Below, in pieces: positions 52,294 through 62,044 of a stretch of 64,000 nucleotides of DNA. The notes under the pieces were generated by a model. The model was given only the letters and a program-made list of their open reading frames with translations. It made no database searches and was not told the origin of the DNA. The position numbers and the translations under genes are program-made. Position 1 is the first letter of the stretch, and each line of letters starts with the position of its first letter. Source of the DNA: Pseudomonadota bacterium (GTDB taxonomy: Bacteria > Pseudomonadota > Alphaproteobacteria > Reyranellales > Reyranellaceae); the NCBI GenBank assembly GCA_018242505.1, contig JAFEBU010000015.1:62001-126000 (forward strand). Reading direction: 5' to 3'.

Positions 52294-52644
52294 ATGGCTC
52301 CTGCTGCCGTTCGTCCCTTGTTCCGCCTTGCGCTCCTGTCGATCCTGATGCTGCCGCTCACCGGGCCGGCAGGAGCGCAGACCCGCCCGGCGCCGGCCGC
52401 CCCCGCGGCCAGCCTGATCGACCTCAACTCGGCCAGCCGCGACACCCTCATGGAGCTTGAGGGGATCGGCGAGGTTCGGGCCGATGCCATCATCCGCTCC
52501 CGCCCGTTCAAGACCAAGGCCGATCTGGTCGAGCGTTGGATTGTGCCCGAGGAGCTCTACGAGAAGATCGCCGGCAAAGTGACCGTGCGCCCGATCGCCA
52601 CGCCAGCCGCGCCTACCCGACCGACGACGCCCCCGAAACGCTGA
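52294..52644 (+). CDS. Exported ComEA-like helix-hairpin-helix protein
   Basis: 116 residues from the ATG at 52294 (AGGAAAAGG just upstream; an ATG at 52279 is the alternative). A signal peptide ends near GPAGAQ, then one HhH repeat: SLIDLNSASRDTLMELEGIG and EVRADAIIRSRPFKTKADLV. The fold binds DNA backbone non-specifically, as in competence protein ComEA, but the protein is short and no other competence gene is nearby. Its stop overlaps the mnmE start (TGATG). Confidence 0.82.
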   Translation: MAPAAVRPLFRLALLSILMLPLTGPAGAQTRPAPAAPAASLIDLNSASRDTLMELEGIGEVRADAIIRSRPFKTKADLVERWIVPEELYEKIAGKVTVRPIATPAAPTRPTTPPKR

Positions 52645-54023
52645 TGGACACTGCCACGATCTATGCGTTGGGCACGCCTGCGCCGTCGCGAATCCAGCCC
52701 GGCGCGCTGGCCGTCATTCGCCTCAGCGGCCCGCGCGCCGCCGACGCGCTGATCTTCCTCACCGAGCCTCACGCCTTCGAGCGCGGCACCTCGGCGCGCG
52801 AGCCGGCACTTCCGGAACCGCGCCGCATGACGGTGCGCACCCTCGTCGATCCCACGACGGGGGAGGAGATCGATCGCGGCCTTGTCGTCTGGTTCGAGGC
52901 GCCGCATTCGGAGACCGGCGAGACCATGGCCGAGCTGCATCTCCACGGCGGCCGGGCGGTCGTGAATGCGGCCGTGGGGGCGATCCAGAAGCTCGGTTTT
53001 TGCCGCCTGGCCGAGCCGGGTGAATTCACCCGCCGCGCCTTCGAGCACAACAAGCTAGACCTCACCAAGGCTGAAGCCATCGCCGACCTCGTCGCGGCCG
53101 AAACCGACCAGCAGCGCCGCCAGGCATTGCAGCAGATGGATGGCGCCTTGCATCGCCTCTACGAGGATTGGCGCACGCTCGGCCTCGGGGCGCTGGCCCA
53201 TCTCGAGGCCGCCATCGACTTTCCCGACGAGGATTTGCCGGCGGGCATCGGCGAGGCGGTGCGCGCCTCGATCCTGCATCTCGAGGCCGAGATCGCGGGC
53301 CATCTCGACGACAAGCGCGGCGAGCGCCTGCGCGAGGGGCTCGGTATTGCCATCATCGGTCCGCCCAACGCCGGCAAGTCCTCCCTGCTCAACCTGCTGG
53401 CGCGGCGCGATGCCGCCATCGTGTCGGAGACTGCTGGCACCACCCGCGACGTGATCGAGGTCCACCTCGATCTTGGCGGCTGGCCGGTGGTGCTGGCCGA
53501 TACTGCCGGCTTGCGCGAGACCGGCGACGCGATCGAGCAGGAGGGCGTGCGCCGGGCGCTGGCGCGCGCGGAAGCCGCCGACCTGCGTCTTCTGGTGCTC
53601 GATGCCACGACCGACTGGAAGGCAGCGATGGCCGGTCTGACGGCTGGCGCGTCCTGGGATGCGACACACGACATCGTGGTGGTGAACAAGGTCGATCTGC
53701 AGCCTGCCGACGCTGTGGGCGTGGTGGCGCTTTCGACCAAATCGGGTGCGGGCCTGCCCGAGCTGCTGAACCGCCTGCAACGCTCCGCCGGCCTCTTGAT
53801 GGAGCAGGGTGCGGCCGCCGTCCCGCCCCTCACCCGGGCGCGGCATCGCGAGGCGCTCGTCGAGGCCAAGGCCGCGCTCGCTCGCTCGCTCGGGGCGCCC
53901 GAAATCGCATTGGCTGCCGAGGACCTGCGTTTGGCCATGCGCGCGCTCGGCCGCATCACGGGCACGGTTCGTATCGATGAGCTCCTGGACGTGATCTTCC
54001 GCGACTTCTGCATTGGCAAATGA
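52644..54023 (+). CDS. mnmE: tRNA modification GTPase MnmE
   Basis: 459 residues. N-terminal tetrahydrofolate-binding domain ([13 protein letters not shown] and the [10 protein letters not shown] segment), helical domain, then an inserted GTPase with GPPNAGKSS near residue 239, DTAGLRET and NKVD, and the conserved C-terminal FCIGK carrying the reactive Cys. With MnmG it makes the 5-carboxymethylaminomethyl modification at wobble uridine. It is normally next to mnmG; here ligD and ku separate them. The upstream open frame from 52536 was rejected. Confidence 0.97.
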   Translation: MDTATIYALGTPAPSRIQPGALAVIRLSGPRAADALIFLTEPHAFERGTSAREPALPEPRRMTVRTLVDPTTGEEIDRGLVVWFEAPHSETGETMAELHLHGGRAVVNAAVGAIQKLGFCRLAEPGEFTRRAFEHNKLDLTKAEAIADLVAAETDQQRRQALQQMDGALHRLYEDWRTLGLGALAHLEAAIDFPDEDLPAGIGEAVRASILHLEAEIAGHLDDKRGERLREGLGIAIIGPPNAGKSSLLNLLARRDAAIVSETAGTTRDVIEVHLDLGGWPVVLADTAGLRETGDAIEQEGVRRALARAEAADLRLLVLDATTDWKAAMAGLTAGASWDATHDIVVVNKVDLQPADAVGVVALSTKSGAGLPELLNRLQRSAGLLMEQGAAAVPPLTRARHREALVEAKAALARSLGAPEIALAAEDLRLAMRALGRITGTVRIDELLDVIFRDFCIGK

Positions 54024-54078
54024 GGGGAACCGGGCTACGCGCCCTCTCGTTCACCTGACTGTGCCGCCGAGGTCTTCG

Positions 54079-56712
54079 ATGCCCAGGGACAGCCTGGCCC
54101 CTTATCGGGCCAAACGCGATTTCAGCCATACCGCCGAACCGTCCGGCAAGACGGCGGTGCCTGCCGCCGAGCAACTGCGCTTCGTCATCCAGCGCCACGA
54201 CGCCACGCGTCTGCACTATGATTTCCGGCTCGAGCTGGACGGTGTCTTCAAGTCCTGGGCCATCACTAGAGGCCCCTCTCTCGATCCGCGCGACAAGCGG
54301 CTCGCTGTCGAGGTCGAGGACCACCCGCTCGACTATGGCGATTTCGAGGGCACCATTCCCGAGAACCAATATGGCGGCGGCACGGTGCAGCTCTGGGACC
54401 GCGGTTACTGGCTGCCCGAGGGCGATCCGCATGAAGGGCTGAAGCGCGGGGATCTCAAGTTCACCCTGGTGGGCGAGCGGCTCAGTGGGAGCTGGGTACT
54501 GGTGCGGATGAAGTGGGATCGCGAACGTGGCCGCGGCAAGCGCACTAACTGGCTGCTGATCAAGCATCGCGACCAGGCGGCCGTCGATGGCGAGGGCGAC
54601 CGGATCCTGAAGGAGGATACGTCGGTCGCGTCCGGGCGCACCCTGAAGGAGATCGCACTCGGCACCGGGAAGGCCCCGACGCCGTTCATGACCGCCAAGC
54701 GCCGCTCCGCCGGCGCGGTCTGGGAAAGCAACAAGAAGGGCGGCGGCAGGAAGGCAGCCTTGCCGGAGACGACGGTGAAGGCGAAGAAGGTCCGTGCCAT
54801 CCCGACCTTTGTCGAGCCGCAGCTCTGCAAGCTCGTCGAGCAGGCGCCGTCGGGCCAAGGCTGGGCCCACGAGGTCAAGTTCGACGGCTATCGCCTGCAA
54901 CTGCGCGTCGTGGGCGGCAAGGCGACGCTGCGTACGCGCAAAGGCCTCGATTGGACGGACAAGTTTTCGGCGATCGCCAAGGCAGCGGAGAAGCTGCCCG
55001 ATTGCATGATCGACGGCGAGGCCGTGGCGCTCGACGCCAGGGGCGCACCCGACTTCGGCGCCCTGCAGGCCGCCCTCTCCGAGGGCAAGTCGGACAAGCT
55101 GGTCTTCTTTGCCTTCGACCTGCTCTTCGCCGAAGGCGAGGATCTGCGGTCGCTGCCGTTGCGCGACCGCAAGGCACGGCTGCAGGACCTCGTGTCGCGC
55201 CTCAAGGGCAAGCATCCGCTGATCCGCTATGTCGATCACTTCGAGACCTCGGGCGACACCGTGCTCGAATCGGCGCGCCGGATGAACTTCGAAGGCATCG
55301 TTTCCAAGGAGCTCGACGCGCCCTATCGCTCGGACCGCCGGGGAAGCTGGACCAAGACGAAATGTCGAGCCGGTCAGGAAGTGATCATCGGTGGCTGGAC
55401 CATGACGGGCGCCAAGCTGCGCTCGCTGCTGGCCGGCGCCTATCGCGGCAAGAAGCTGGTCTATGTCGGCCGTGTCGGCACCGGCTTCAGCCAGGAGGTG
55501 ATGCGCAAGCTCCTGCCGCAGCTCAAGGCCGTGGAGAGCAAGACCAGCCCCTTTGCGCCAGGCGCGAGCCCGCCGAAGGAAAGCAACATGCATTGGATGC
55601 GGCCCGAGCTGGTGGCCGAGATCGAATTCGCCGGCTGGACCCAGGACGGCAACGTACGGCAGGCCGCCTTCAAGGGGTTGCGCCGCGACAAGCCGGCAAG
55701 GGAGGTGAAGGTCGAGGAGCCGGTGAAACCGGCCGACACCGAGCTTGCCGAGCCCAAGCCAAGGGCTCGCAAGGGGCGACAGAGTGGGGCAGCCTCCCGC
55801 GCCGGCGGATCGAACACGGTCATGGGTGTGTCGATCTCGCATCCCGACAAGGCCCTGTGGCCGGACGAGACGCCACCCATCACCAAGCTCGAGCTCGCCC
55901 ACTACTACGAGACCGTCGGCGACGAGTTGCTGGAGCACATCAAGGGCAGGCCCTGCTCGATCGTGCGCACACCCGACGGTATCCACGGCGAGCAGAAGTT
56001 CTTCCAGCGTCATGCGATGCCGGGCGGTTCGGATCTCATCACCGAGGTCGAGGTGCGTGGTGATCGCAAGCCTTACCTGCAGATCGATCGTGTCGAGGCG
56101 TTGGCGGCAATCGCGCAGATCGGCGCCACCGAGCTGCACCCCTGGAATTGCCAACCCGATGTGCCGGATCTTCCCGGCCGGCTGGTATTCGATCTCGATC
56201 CCGCGCCGGATGTCGGATTTGATGAGGTGATCAAGGGCGCGCAGGCGGTGCGGCGGAGTCTCGAGAAGCTGGGTCTGGTGCCGTTCTGCAAGACCACCGG
56301 CGGCAAGGGGCTGCATGTCGTGGTGCCCCTCACCTCCGACAAGAAGAGCCCGGACTGGGACGCGGCCAAGATGTTCGCCAAGGAGATCTGCCGTCGGCTG
56401 GCCGACGAAGAGCCCGAGCGCTACGTGCTGAACATGGCGAAGAAGGAACGCGGGGGCCGCATCTTCCTCGACTATCTGCGCAACGACCGAACGTCGACCG
56501 CGGTGGCGCCGCTTTCTCCGCGGGCCCGCGACGGCGCTCCCGTCTCGATGCCGATCGACTGGAGCCGTGTGAAGGCGGGCCTCGATCACAGGCGCTACAC
56601 TATCCGCACGGCACCGGCGCTCCTCAAGAAGGAGAAGCCCTGGGGCAGCTACGCCAAGGCGGCGCGGTCGTTGCGGACTGCCATCGAGGCGTTGGTGAAC
56701 GGTAAGGATTAG
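54079..56712 (+). CDS. ligD: DNA ligase D (NHEJ phosphoesterase-ligase-polymerase)
   Basis: 877 residues from the ATG at 54079 (GAGG upstream). Domain order: 3'-phosphoesterase (about 20-170; [32 protein letters not shown]), ATP-dependent ligase (about 235-520; nucleophile lysine about 267 in [29 protein letters not shown]), polymerase/primase (about 590-860; [22 protein letters not shown]). It repairs double-strand breaks with Ku. It starts about 56 bp after mnmE and is 4 bp before ku, between genes that are normally neighbours. Confidence 0.96.
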   Translation: MPRDSLAPYRAKRDFSHTAEPSGKTAVPAAEQLRFVIQRHDATRLHYDFRLELDGVFKSWAITRGPSLDPRDKRLAVEVEDHPLDYGDFEGTIPENQYGGGTVQLWDRGYWLPEGDPHEGLKRGDLKFTLVGERLSGSWVLVRMKWDRERGRGKRTNWLLIKHRDQAAVDGEGDRILKEDTSVASGRTLKEIALGTGKAPTPFMTAKRRSAGAVWESNKKGGGRKAALPETTVKAKKVRAIPTFVEPQLCKLVEQAPSGQGWAHEVKFDGYRLQLRVVGGKATLRTRKGLDWTDKFSAIAKAAEKLPDCMIDGEAVALDARGAPDFGALQAALSEGKSDKLVFFAFDLLFAEGEDLRSLPLRDRKARLQDLVSRLKGKHPLIRYVDHFETSGDTVLESARRMNFEGIVSKELDAPYRSDRRGSWTKTKCRAGQEVIIGGWTMTGAKLRSLLAGAYRGKKLVYVGRVGTGFSQEVMRKLLPQLKAVESKTSPFAPGASPPKESNMHWMRPELVAEIEFAGWTQDGNVRQAAFKGLRRDKPAREVKVEEPVKPADTELAEPKPRARKGRQSGAASRAGGSNTVMGVSISHPDKALWPDETPPITKLELAHYYETVGDELLEHIKGRPCSIVRTPDGIHGEQKFFQRHAMPGGSDLITEVEVRGDRKPYLQIDRVEALAAIAQIGATELHPWNCQPDVPDLPGRLVFDLDPAPDVGFDEVIKGAQAVRRSLEKLGLVPFCKTTGGKGLHVVVPLTSDKKSPDWDAAKMFAKEICRRLADEEPERYVLNMAKKERGGRIFLDYLRNDRTSTAVAPLSPRARDGAPVSMPIDWSRVKAGLDHRRYTIRTAPALLKKEKPWGSYAKAARSLRTAIEALVNGKD

Positions 56713-56716
56713 TTTC

Positions 56717-57598
56717 ATGGCCAAAGGACAACGCCGCGCGCTTCGGCCCACCTGGGAGGGCCATCTCCGTCTGTCCCTCGTCACCTGCCCTGTCGCGCTC
56801 TACACCGCGACCGAACGTGGCGCCGACATCCATTTCAACCTGATCAATCCAAAGACCCACAACCGCATTCACATGCAGACGGTGGATGCCGGCACCGGTA
56901 AGCCGGTCGATCGCTCGGAACTGGTGCGTGGCTTCGCTGTCGCCAAGAACAAGTACGTCCTGCTCGACAAGGAAGAGCTGGATGCGGTGAAGCTCGAATC
57001 GACACGTCTGATCGACATCGATCACTTCGTCGATGCCGATGCGATCGACCGCATCTATTGGGACGAACCCTACTATCTCGCGCCGTCGGGCAAGACCGGT
57101 GTCGAGGCCTTTGCCGTGATCCGCGCGGGCATGGAGAAGCGAAACAAGGTGGCACTGGGCCGCCTGGTGCTGCATCAGCGCGAACGCCTGTGCGCTCTCG
57201 AACCGCGCGACAGCGGCATCTTGCTCACCACCTTGCGCAGCCACGACGAGATCCGCAGCAGCGACGCGGTGTTCGATCGCCATTTGCCCAAGCCCGACGC
57301 ACGCATGCTGGAGATCGCCGAGAAGATCATCGATCAGCAGGAGGCCAAGTTCGATCCGAGCGAATTCAAGGATCGCTACGAGGATGCCCTGCGCGATCTG
57401 ATCGCGCGTAAGAAGAAGGGCGAAACGCTGGTCGCGGCCGAGCCAGAGGAGCCCGAGGGCAAGGTCGTCGACCTGATGGACGCGCTGCGGCGCAGCCTCA
57501 AAGGCGGTGGCGGACGGGAAAAAGCAGAGCGCTTCATGGCGGCGCATCACAAAAAGATCCGGACGCGAAGCCGCAAGGGCCGCAAACGCGCCGCATAG
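56717..57598 (+). CDS. ku: Bacterial Ku protein
   Basis: 293 residues. [57 protein letters not shown] and [18 protein letters not shown] are the core beta-barrel of bacterial Ku, which encircles DNA ends and recruits LigD. The C-terminal tail is lysine/arginine-rich ([17 protein letters not shown]) as in DNA-sliding Ku forms. It is 4 bp downstream of ligD. Confidence 0.96.
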   Translation: MAKGQRRALRPTWEGHLRLSLVTCPVALYTATERGADIHFNLINPKTHNRIHMQTVDAGTGKPVDRSELVRGFAVAKNKYVLLDKEELDAVKLESTRLIDIDHFVDADAIDRIYWDEPYYLAPSGKTGVEAFAVIRAGMEKRNKVALGRLVLHQRERLCALEPRDSGILLTTLRSHDEIRSSDAVFDRHLPKPDARMLEIAEKIIDQQEAKFDPSEFKDRYEDALRDLIARKKKGETLVAAEPEEPEGKVVDLMDALRRSLKGGGGREKAERFMAAHHKKIRTRSRKGRKRAA

Positions 57599-57629
57599 GC
57601 CATCTGGACCGCCGGCCGCCGGCAAGCGT

Positions 57630-57655
57630 AAAAGGCCCGCCATGTCGGGCCTTTT
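57630..57655 (+). promoter_or_regulatory. Terminator-like hairpin containing the mnmG start codon
   Basis: AAAAGGCCCG and CGGGCCTTTT pair perfectly (10 bp) around the loop CCATGT, which holds the mnmG ATG at 57642-57644. The form is that of an intrinsic terminator with a T-run, yet it lies over the start of mnmG. It may end ligD-ku transcripts, limit mnmG translation, or both. Confidence 0.6.
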
Positions 57656-59546
57656 CTATGACGTGATCGTGGTGGGCGGCGGCCATGCCGGCTGCGAAGC
57701 CGCGGCGGCCGCCGCGCGGCTCGGCGCGCGCACCCTGCTCCTGACCCATCGCCTCGACACGATCGGCGAGATGTCCTGCAATCCCGCTATCGGCGGATTG
57801 GGCAAGGGTCATCTGGTGCGCGAGATCGATGCGCTGGATGGCGTCATGGGTCGCGCCATCGACCGCGCCGGGATCCAGTTCCGCACCCTCAATCTCTCCA
57901 AGGGTCCGGCCGTGCGTGGCCCACGCGCCCAGGCCGATCGCAAGCTCTACCGGCAGGCCATGCAGGCGTTTCTGTCCGAGCAGAGAAATCTGGAAATACG
58001 CGCAGAAAGTGTATCTGATATCTTGCTGGATACACGTGATAATTGTGGCGGTGTCGTAACGGAGTGTGGCGAGGAGATCGCATCGGGCCGCGTGATCCTG
58101 ACCACAGGCACCTTCCTTCGAGGCCTGATCCATTTAGGTGAAATCAAGATCCCTGCGGGTCGTGCACAAGGCCAGCGCAGCGGTGTGCCAGACGATCTTT
58201 CGTCGAAAGCGGTCGAGCCGCCATCCACCAGACTCGCGCTCAGGTTGCAGGTCCTCGGGTTCGCGCTGGGGCGACTCAAGACCGGCACGCCGGCGCGACT
58301 CGACGGCCGCACGATCGACTATGCCGGCCTCGATCGCCAGGAAGGCGATGACCCGCCGCGACCCTTTTCGACCCTGACGCGCGAGATCACGACGCCGCAG
58401 GTCGCTTGCCATATCACCGAGACGACGCCCGCTACGCACGCGATCATCCGTGCCAATCTGCATCGTGCGCCGATGTATTCCGGGCAGATCGACAGTGTGG
58501 GTCCGCGCTATTGTCCATCCATCGAAGACAAGATCGTGCGGTTTGCCGATCGTGACCGACACCAGATCTTTCTTGAGCCGGAGGGACTCGACGACCCGAC
58601 GGTCTATCCCAACGGCATCTCGACCTCGCTGCCGCGTGAAGTCCAGCTCGCCTTGGTGCAGACGATTCCTGGCCTGGAACGGGCAGTCATGCTCCGGCCT
58701 GGATATGCCATCGAGTATGATCATATCGACCCGCGCGAGCTTCACGTCACTCTGGAGACCAAACGGCTTCCAGGTCTCTACATGGCGGGCCAGATCAATG
58801 GGACGACGGGTTACGAGGAGGCGGCGGCCCAGGGGCTGGTCGCCGGGCTGAATGCGGCTTTGGCGGCGGCCGGGTCGGCGCCGTTCCAGGTCGACCGCGC
58901 CGATGGGTATCTCGGTGTGCTGGTCGACGATCTGGTCGGCCTGGGTGTCACCGAGCCCTATCGGATGTTCACGTCGCGGGCGGAGTATCGCCTGTGGCTC
59001 CGAGCCGACAACGCGGATCAGCGTTTGACTCCCAAGGGCATCGCGATCGGATGCGTCGGCAGCGAGCGAGCAAAGGCGTTTCACGTGAAACGTCAGGCCC
59101 TGGATCAGGCGCACGATCTCGCGTGCCATCTGACGGCCAGTCCGTCGGCTTTGGCCAAATGGGGTGTGGCAATCAACCAGGATGGCGTCCGGCGATCGGC
59201 CCTCGATCTGCTGGCCTATCCGGACATGGACTGGGCCCGGCTGTCGTCGCTCTGGCCGGCCTTGGCGTCGGTGCCTGCCGAGATCGCCGAACAGCTTGTA
59301 ATCGACGCGCGCTATGAAGGCTACCTGGCTCGGCAGCGCCAGGACATCGTGGCCTACCGGCGCGACGAGGCCCTGGTTCTGCCGGCCGACCTCGACTACG
59401 CGACAGTCGGCGGTCTCAGTAACGAGGTGCGCCAGAAGCTTCTGGCTCACCGGCCGGCAACGTTGGGCCAGGCGGCCAGGATCTCGGGAGTCACGCCGGC
59501 CGCCCTGGTGGCCCTGCTGAAATACGTCCGCCGCCGGGCGGCTTAG
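57642..59546 (+). CDS. mnmG: tRNA uridine 5-carboxymethylaminomethyl modification enzyme MnmG
   Basis: 634 residues. FAD-binding start [20 protein letters not shown], then [35 protein letters not shown] and the late [14 protein letters not shown], all hallmarks of GidA. It works with MnmE. No ordinary ribosome site is seen; the start codon is in a hairpin. One parS site lies inside the gene (59078-59091). The frame before the ATG, from 57507, overlaps ku and was rejected. Confidence 0.97.
   Translation: MSGLFYDVIVVGGGHAGCEAAAAAARLGARTLLLTHRLDTIGEMSCNPAIGGLGKGHLVREIDALDGVMGRAIDRAGIQFRTLNLSKGPAVRGPRAQADRKLYRQAMQAFLSEQRNLEIRAESVSDILLDTRDNCGGVVTECGEEIASGRVILTTGTFLRGLIHLGEIKIPAGRAQGQRSGVPDDLSSKAVEPPSTRLALRLQVLGFALGRLKTGTPARLDGRTIDYAGLDRQEGDDPPRPFSTLTREITTPQVACHITETTPATHAIIRANLHRAPMYSGQIDSVGPRYCPSIEDKIVRFADRDRHQIFLEPEGLDDPTVYPNGISTSLPREVQLALVQTIPGLERAVMLRPGYAIEYDHIDPRELHVTLETKRLPGLYMAGQINGTTGYEEAAAQGLVAGLNAALAAAGSAPFQVDRADGYLGVLVDDLVGLGVTEPYRMFTSRAEYRLWLRADNADQRLTPKGIAIGCVGSERAKAFHVKRQALDQAHDLACHLTASPSALAKWGVAINQDGVRRSALDLLAYPDMDWARLSSLWPALASVPAEIAEQLVIDARYEGYLARQRQDIVAYRRDEALVLPADLDYATVGGLSNEVRQKLLAHRPATLGQAARISGVTPAALVALLKYVRRRAA
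59078..59091. promoter_or_regulatory. parS: parS site 1 (ParB-binding centromere)
   Basis: GTTTCACGTGAAAC, a perfect 14-bp palindrome identical to the core of the bacterial parS consensus, with C and G flanks making a 16-bp palindrome. It lies in the coding region of mnmG, 1.1 kb before parA. Confidence 0.9.
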
Positions 59547-59550
59547 ATCG

Positions 59551-60210
59551 GTGGTCGGCCTTGACGTCGATCGGCGGCGTTTCCGGGAGGAAATGCTTCG
59601 GCTGGGGATTCTTGTTTCACGTGAAACCGAGACTCGCCTGGAGCTTTTGGTCCAGACCCTTGAGCGCTGGCAAAAGGCGATCAACCTGATCGGTCGGGCG
59701 ACGCTTCGGGATGTCTGGGTCCGCCATGTTCTGGACTCGGCCCAGCTTGCACCTTTGATCCCGTCCGAAGCGCGGAGCCTGATCGACCTGGGAAGCGGCG
59801 GCGGCTTTCCGGGGTTGGTGCTGGCAGCTCTGCGGCCCGATCTCGATGTCTCCCTGATTGATTCCGACGCCCGCAAAGGCGCTTATCTCGCGGAAGCTGG
59901 CCGTCGAATGGGCCTTCCGAAAGCACCGAAAATCATGATCGGCCGTATCGAAACCGTGGAGTCAGCCAAGGCCGATATCATTACCGCCCGAGCGCTCGCG
60001 CCACTCGACCAGCTGCTTGGGTGGGCGGACCGTTATCGGAACGATCCCGCTATTTGCCTTTTCCACAAGGGAAAAGGATGGCGGGATGAATTGACCGCAG
60101 CCCATAATAATTGGGACATTGAAGTAACGCCGCTTCCCAGCGTAACGGATCGTGACGCCGTCCTCCTCCGCATTGCCTCCTACCGGGCCAAAGATCTTCG
60201 CGATCGCTAA
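59551..60210 (+). CDS. rsmG: 16S rRNA (guanine527-N7)-methyltransferase RsmG
   Basis: 219 residues from a GTG at 59551. SAM-binding DLGSGGGFPGLVLA at about residue 79, ERWQKAINLIGR before it and ITARALAPLDQLL after. It methylates G527 of 16S rRNA. It follows mnmG by 4 bp and its last 59 bp overlap the start of parA. A second parS site is inside the gene (59614-59627). Confidence 0.95.
   Translation: MVGLDVDRRRFREEMLRLGILVSRETETRLELLVQTLERWQKAINLIGRATLRDVWVRHVLDSAQLAPLIPSEARSLIDLGSGGGFPGLVLAALRPDLDVSLIDSDARKGAYLAEAGRRMGLPKAPKIMIGRIETVESAKADIITARALAPLDQLLGWADRYRNDPAICLFHKGKGWRDELTAAHNNWDIEVTPLPSVTDRDAVLLRIASYRAKDLRDR
59614..59627. promoter_or_regulatory. parS: parS site 2 (ParB-binding centromere)
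   Basis: GTTTCACGTGAAAC again, flanked by T and C (15 of 16 bases of the 16-mer consensus). It lies 536 bp from site 1 and inside the 5' part of rsmG. Confidence 0.9.
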
Positions 60211-61009
60211 CCAGAAAGGCGGCGTCGGTAAGACCACGACCGCCATCAACCTTGCGACCGCCCTTGCCGCAGTCGGTGAACGGGTGCTGCTGATCGATCT
60301 CGACCCACAAGGGAATGCCTCTACCGGTCTCGGCATTGCCCGAAACGAACGTTCCCCCGGAGCCTATGAGTTCCTGCTGGGGCTGGCCTCGCTGTCCGAT
60401 GCCGTGCGTCTCTCGCAAATCCCCGGCCTGTCGGTCATGCCGGCCTCGGTGTCGCTCGCCGGTGCCGAGATCGAGCTGATCGACATGGAACGGCGCGAGC
60501 ATCGACTGGCCGAAGCGTTGTCCCGCCCCGAGGACGACGCCCGCGGCCGATGGGACATCATCCTGATCGACTGCCCACCGTCGCTTGGCCTTGTCACCTT
60601 GAACGCCCTGGTTGCCGTCGACGCTGTGCTGGTCCCCTTGCAGGCCGAGTTCCTGGCGCTCGAGGGCATCGGTGCCTTGTCCAATACCGTCGACCGGGTG
60701 AAGAAGGTTCTCAACCCAAAGTTGCATATCGCCGGGGTCATCCTGACCATGGTCGACCGCCGCATGACCCTCAGCCAGCAGGTCGAGGCCGATGTGCGCG
60801 CACATTTCGGCGAGCTCGTGTTCGGCACCACCATCCCGCGCAATGTGCGCATTGCTGAGGCGCCGTCGCATGGCCTGCCGGTCCTGATCTACGACAATGC
60901 CTGTGCCGGATCGCAGGCCTATATCCTGCTGGCGAGCGAATTCATTCGTCGCCGGCGCACCGCCGCAGAAGCGGCCCAGCAACAGGTCCCCCATGAACCT
61001 GCCACCTAA
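60152..61009 (+). CDS. parA: Chromosome partitioning ATPase ParA
   Basis: 285 residues from a GTG at 60152. Deviant Walker A NQKGGVGKTT at about residues 20-29, LIDLDPQGNASTGLG, and LIDCPPSLGLVTLNAL. It drives origin segregation by interaction with ParB. The start overlaps rsmG by 59 bp; an N-terminal 13-residue Ser/Pro-rich piece precedes KIFAIANQKGG. The next gene overlaps its end by 17 bp. Confidence 0.96.
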   Translation: MTPSSSALPPTGPKIFAIANQKGGVGKTTTAINLATALAAVGERVLLIDLDPQGNASTGLGIARNERSPGAYEFLLGLASLSDAVRLSQIPGLSVMPASVSLAGAEIELIDMERREHRLAEALSRPEDDARGRWDIILIDCPPSLGLVTLNALVAVDAVLVPLQAEFLALEGIGALSNTVDRVKKVLNPKLHIAGVILTMVDRRMTLSQQVEADVRAHFGELVFGTTIPRNVRIAEAPSHGLPVLIYDNACAGSQAYILLASEFIRRRRTAAEAAQQQVPHEPAT

Positions 61010-61922
61010 ATCGCGCGGCCTTGGCCGCGGACTTTCCGCTCTCCTGGGGGACGACGACGTCGCCGCGACCGTCGCGCCACCGCCGGCCGCCGGTGGCGAC
61101 AGTCCACGACCGACCCCTGCCCAGCGCACACCCTTCACGCTGCCGATCGCACATCTGCGCCCCGGCCGGTTCCAGCCGCGCACTGTCTTCCCGGACAAGG
61201 ACGGGCTGGTCGAGTCGGTCCGCCAGTTCGGACTTTTGCAACCTATCCTTGTGCGCCCCCTGGATGGCGAGCCCGATGCCTACGAGATCGTCGCCGGCGA
61301 GCGGCGCTGGCGGGCGGCGCAAAAGGCGCAGTTGCATGAGGTGCCCGTCGTCGTCCGCAGCATGGACGATATCGACGCCCTGCAGCTTGCCTTGATCGAG
61401 AACCTGCAGCGCACCGATCTGTCGCCCATCGACGAAGCCATGGGATATCGCCGCCTGGTCGAGCAGTTCCATCAGACCCAGGAGGAAGTGGCGGAGACGA
61501 TGGGGCGCAGCCGACCCCACATCGCCAACACCTTGCGCCTTCTCGACCTGCCCGAGGAGGTCCGGAGCATGGTCCAGCGGCAGGAACTGAGTGCGGGCCA
61601 GGCGCGCACGTTGCTGAGCTTTGCCAATCCGGCGGCGATGGCCGAGCGCGTGGTCAAGGAGAAGCTCAGCGTCCGCGAACTGGAACGGCTGGCGGCTGGC
61701 GAGAAGTCCGGAGGCAAGGCGGGAAAAGCCGGCAAGCGCGGAGGGACCGGCGACGGTACCAAGACCGCCGACACCAAGGCGCTGGAGCGCCGCATCGAGG
61801 AAGCGCTGGGCCTGAAGGCGTCTCTGGTCCTGCGCGGACTCGGCGAGCAGAGCGTGATGACGCTCGAGATCCGCGACTACGACCAGCTCGACCTCGTCGT
61901 CGAGCGCCTGACGCGACGTTGA
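60993..61922 (+). CDS. parB: Chromosome partitioning protein ParB
   Basis: 309 residues. RGLGRGLSALLGD start, the CTP-binding motif GERRWRAA, the LIENLQRTDLSPIDEA segment, an HTH (QEEVAETMGRSRPHIANTLR) and the Gly/Lys linker before the C-terminal dimerisation domain. It loads at parS sites and spreads as a clamp. Two parS sites lie 1.4-1.9 kb upstream. The gene ends at a strong hairpin. Confidence 0.96.
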   Translation: MNLPPKSRGLGRGLSALLGDDDVAATVAPPPAAGGDSPRPTPAQRTPFTLPIAHLRPGRFQPRTVFPDKDGLVESVRQFGLLQPILVRPLDGEPDAYEIVAGERRWRAAQKAQLHEVPVVVRSMDDIDALQLALIENLQRTDLSPIDEAMGYRRLVEQFHQTQEEVAETMGRSRPHIANTLRLLDLPEEVRSMVQRQELSAGQARTLLSFANPAAMAERVVKEKLSVRELERLAAGEKSGGKAGKAGKRGGTGDGTKTADTKALERRIEEALGLKASLVLRGLGEQSVMTLEIRDYDQLDLVVERLTRR

Positions 61923-61954
61923 CCTCTTCCTCCCCAGGCTGGGGAGGAAGAGGT
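61922..61954. terminator. Strong 14-bp hairpin after parB
   Basis: ACCTCTTCCTCCCC and GGGGAGGAAGAGGT pair perfectly around an AGGCT loop. It begins at the last base of the parB stop codon and lies between convergent parB and the LysR gene, so it can serve both strands as terminator. There is no long T-run. Confidence 0.75.
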
Positions 61955-62044
61955 CTTGACCACGACGGGAGGGAGTGGAGGCTCGTGATCCACTGTAGGC
62001 GTATGATGCCGACACCTCGCTTTGGGTGAGGGAAGAAGTGGGCC

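Noticed and set aside
53956-56784. 942-codon minus-strand open frame opposite ligD
   Set aside because: It is the antisense of a clear LigD in high-GC DNA, has no recognisable domain, and has the low-complexity Arg/Ala/Gly-rich composition of shadow frames.
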